Assembly (NCBI GenBank): GCA_023228245.1
Contig: JALOBN010000020.1
Coordinates: 1-40,679 of the forward strand
Length of the DNA: 40,679 nucleotides
Source: Candidatus Pacearchaeota archaeon
Lineage (GTDB): Archaea; Nanoarchaeota; Nanoarchaeia; Pacearchaeales; GW2011-AR1
Direction: 5' to 3'
The stretch's first letter is position 1, and each line of letters starts with the position of its first letter. Positions 40,024 through 40,679 of the stretch are shown here, one piece after another. The notes under the pieces are model-generated. The model was not told the DNA's origin, did not search any database, and worked only from the letters and a program-made list of their open reading frames with translations. Both the position numbers and the translations under genes were made by a program.

Positions 40024-40142
40024 GGAAGCCTGGTGTGTCCGCAGAGAAGGAACTCGGTCAGGGCGTGACTAACCCTTCTGCGGCGAATGAAGCCGAGCCA
40101 GGCTCCTCCCCATGGGGCCGGGATAAGCTCCGGCCCCTTTGA
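40020..40142 (+). CDS. Doubtful 40-codon ORF
   Basis: It starts MRKPGVSAEKELGQGVTNPS, with no recognisable Shine-Dalgarno, and ends within the terminator-like hairpin. Low sequence complexity and full overlap with strong RNA structure make translation unlikely, but the ATG overlaps the upstream stop (ATGA), as for most real genes here. Confidence 0.25.
   Translation: MRKPGVSAEKELGQGVTNPSAANEAEPGSSPWGRDKLRPL
40022..40140 (+). ncRNA. Structured RNA element ending in a terminator-like hairpin
   Basis: An outer stem pairs 40022-40033 with 40098-40108 (11 bp, one bulged A). An inner stem CCGCAG-AG-AAGG (40039-40050) pairs with CCTTCTGCGG (40074-40083). A further hairpin GGGGCCGG/CCGGCCCC (40114-40121, 40130-40137) is followed by TTT. 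A 40-codon ORF (40020-40142) also fits here, but the nested pairing favours RNA. It could be a small RNA, an attenuator or the operon's 3' end. Confidence 0.6.
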
Positions 40143-40194
40143 ACCTTAAGAATTGAATAAGCCCGCGTGGCGGATTAATCGCTATGACGTTAAG

Positions 40195-40435
40195 CGCCCG
40201 GGATGATCACGTCAAACCTGTGCAGGGTAAAAGTCATGCATGGGGCAAGCCGGAGGGAGTATTCCCGAGGCCAACGAACAGTCGAAAGGCAGGTCACCCT
40301 GACGATCCGGGGCATCCGTGAGGGTAGGTCTCACGGCGCGGGCGGGATTGCCGCTTAGCGGCAAACTTAGAGGGGCCGCCGGCCGGCGTGCACCGAGGCC
40401 CGGCCCCCGAACAATCCACTGCCCGGGCAGATTTA
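40195..40435 (+). ncRNA. Highly structured non-coding region, HEARO/OMEGA RNA-like
   Basis: No ORF of note. Hairpins: GGGA/TCCC inside GCC/GGC (about 40250-40271), GTCA/TGAC (40293-40303), CCGTGAG/CTCACGG (40315-40335), TTGCCGC/GCGGCAA (40349-40365), GGGGCCG/CGGCCCC (40372-40407) and palindrome CTGCCCGGGCAG (40419-40430). Segments such as GTCAAACC, CATGGGGCAAGCCGGAGGGA and CCCGAGGCCAACGAACAG resemble, from memory, conserved parts of HEARO RNAs, the guide RNAs of IscB-type nucleases. No IscB/IsrB gene lies in the window. Alternatives: replication origin or leader of the repeat gene. Confidence 0.5.
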
Positions 40436-40453
40436 AAAGGAAGGAGGATTTAA

Positions 40454-40679
40454 ATGTTTGAGGCTAAATCACAGGAAGAACTTGAAAAATTAATCGCTGA
40501 ACACGGGCAATGTGAGGTGCGGGGTGGAATTTATATCGTTCAGAAGGGTTATGTCGTTGCCTGGGAAAATTCTCAGGTGACGGCCAGGGAAAATTCTCAG
40601 GTGACGGCCTGGGAAAATTCTCAGGTGACGGCCAGGGAAAATTCTCAGGTGACGGCCTGGGAAAATTCTCAGGTGACGG
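40454..40679 (+). CDS. Octapeptide-repeat protein, N-terminal part (continues at 2)
   Basis: ATG at 40454 with AAGGAGG seven bases upstream. The first 35 residues (MFEAKSQEELEKLIAEHGQC then EVRGGIYIVQKGYVV) end in a beta strand leading directly into the repeat. Five complete units (AWENSQVT and ARENSQVT alternating strictly) reach the right edge. The frame continues only if the edges overlap by two bases, or if a whole number of units is missing. Confidence 0.85.
   Translation, partial: MFEAKSQEELEKLIAEHGQCEVRGGIYIVQKGYVVAWENSQVTARENSQVTAWENSQVTARENSQVTAWENSQVT
40559..40679 (+). repeat. 24-nt tandem repeat array, right-edge part
   Basis: Five units of 24 nt, strictly alternating TGG and AGG in the second codon, so the higher-order unit here is 48 nt (16 residues). 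It is the same array as at 2-337. Confidence 0.95.

Noticed and set aside
40454..40679. Retron or diversity-generating retroelement based on the repeat and structured RNA
   Set aside because: No reverse transcriptase gene or template/variable repeat pair with adenine-biased changes is present.

Overview
The window reads as an essentially complete genome of a temperate, tailed bacteriophage of about 40.7 kb with a siphovirus layout and an HK97-type head. Both ends lie inside the same in-frame 24-nt tandem repeat, so one gene starts at 40454, runs off the right edge and re-enters at the left edge. The molecule was therefore probably circular or circularly permuted and was cut arbitrarily inside the repeat. 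The host is bacterial: Shine-Dalgarno sites are strong, sigma70-like promoters are visible, and the attachment site matches the 3' half of a bacterial tRNA-Arg(UCU). I cannot name the host phylum.

Layout. (1) 35659-38020: lysogeny block, mostly on the minus strand, with a tyrosine integrase, attP, a membrane-protein moron and an XRE repressor, then a divergent promoter/operator region. (2) 38021-40453: early rightward genes (Cro-like, BRO-type antirepressor, small proteins), ending in about 430 bp of highly structured, apparently non-coding DNA. (3) 40454 to the right edge, continuing 2-784: the octapeptide-repeat protein. (4) 781-9997: tightly overlapping early operon with an orphan C-terminal piece of a C5-cytosine methyltransferase, an SNF2-like helicase, an amino-methyltransferase, Myb-like DNA-binding proteins, a replisome organiser, an HNH protein, a proteasome-fold hydrolase and many small Cys-rich proteins. 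(5) 9998-10531: candidate late promoter followed at once by two terminators, an initiator-like tRNA and two tiny membrane ORFs. (6) 10532-16748: HNH, terminases, portal, protease and capsid. (7) 16805-23302: long fibre-like and adhesin-like proteins plus a lipoprotein, lying unusually between capsid and connector genes. (8) 23299-28892: connectors, tail tube, frameshifted tail chaperones, a short tape measure and a tail hub. (9) 28896-31903: fibre genes sharing a repeated N-terminal motif. (10) 31914-35610: membrane/lysis-like genes, a papain-fold peptidase and a metallophosphoesterase.

How it works together (inference). The repressor at 37320 and Cro-like protein at 38021 would form the lysogeny switch. 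The early operon runs through the origin-proximal region to 9997. Late genes start near 10047 and probably need antitermination past two adjacent terminators. No conventional endolysin is recognisable; the papain-like peptidase at 33383 sits where one is expected.

The features most worth attention are the structured RNA region at 40022-40435, part of which resembles a HEARO/OMEGA-type RNA without a nuclease gene; the phage-borne initiator-like tRNA with C33; the beta-solenoid-like octapeptide repeat protein; the proteasome-type hydrolase with T1/D17/K33 in canonical spacing; and the papain-fold enzyme in the lysis position.
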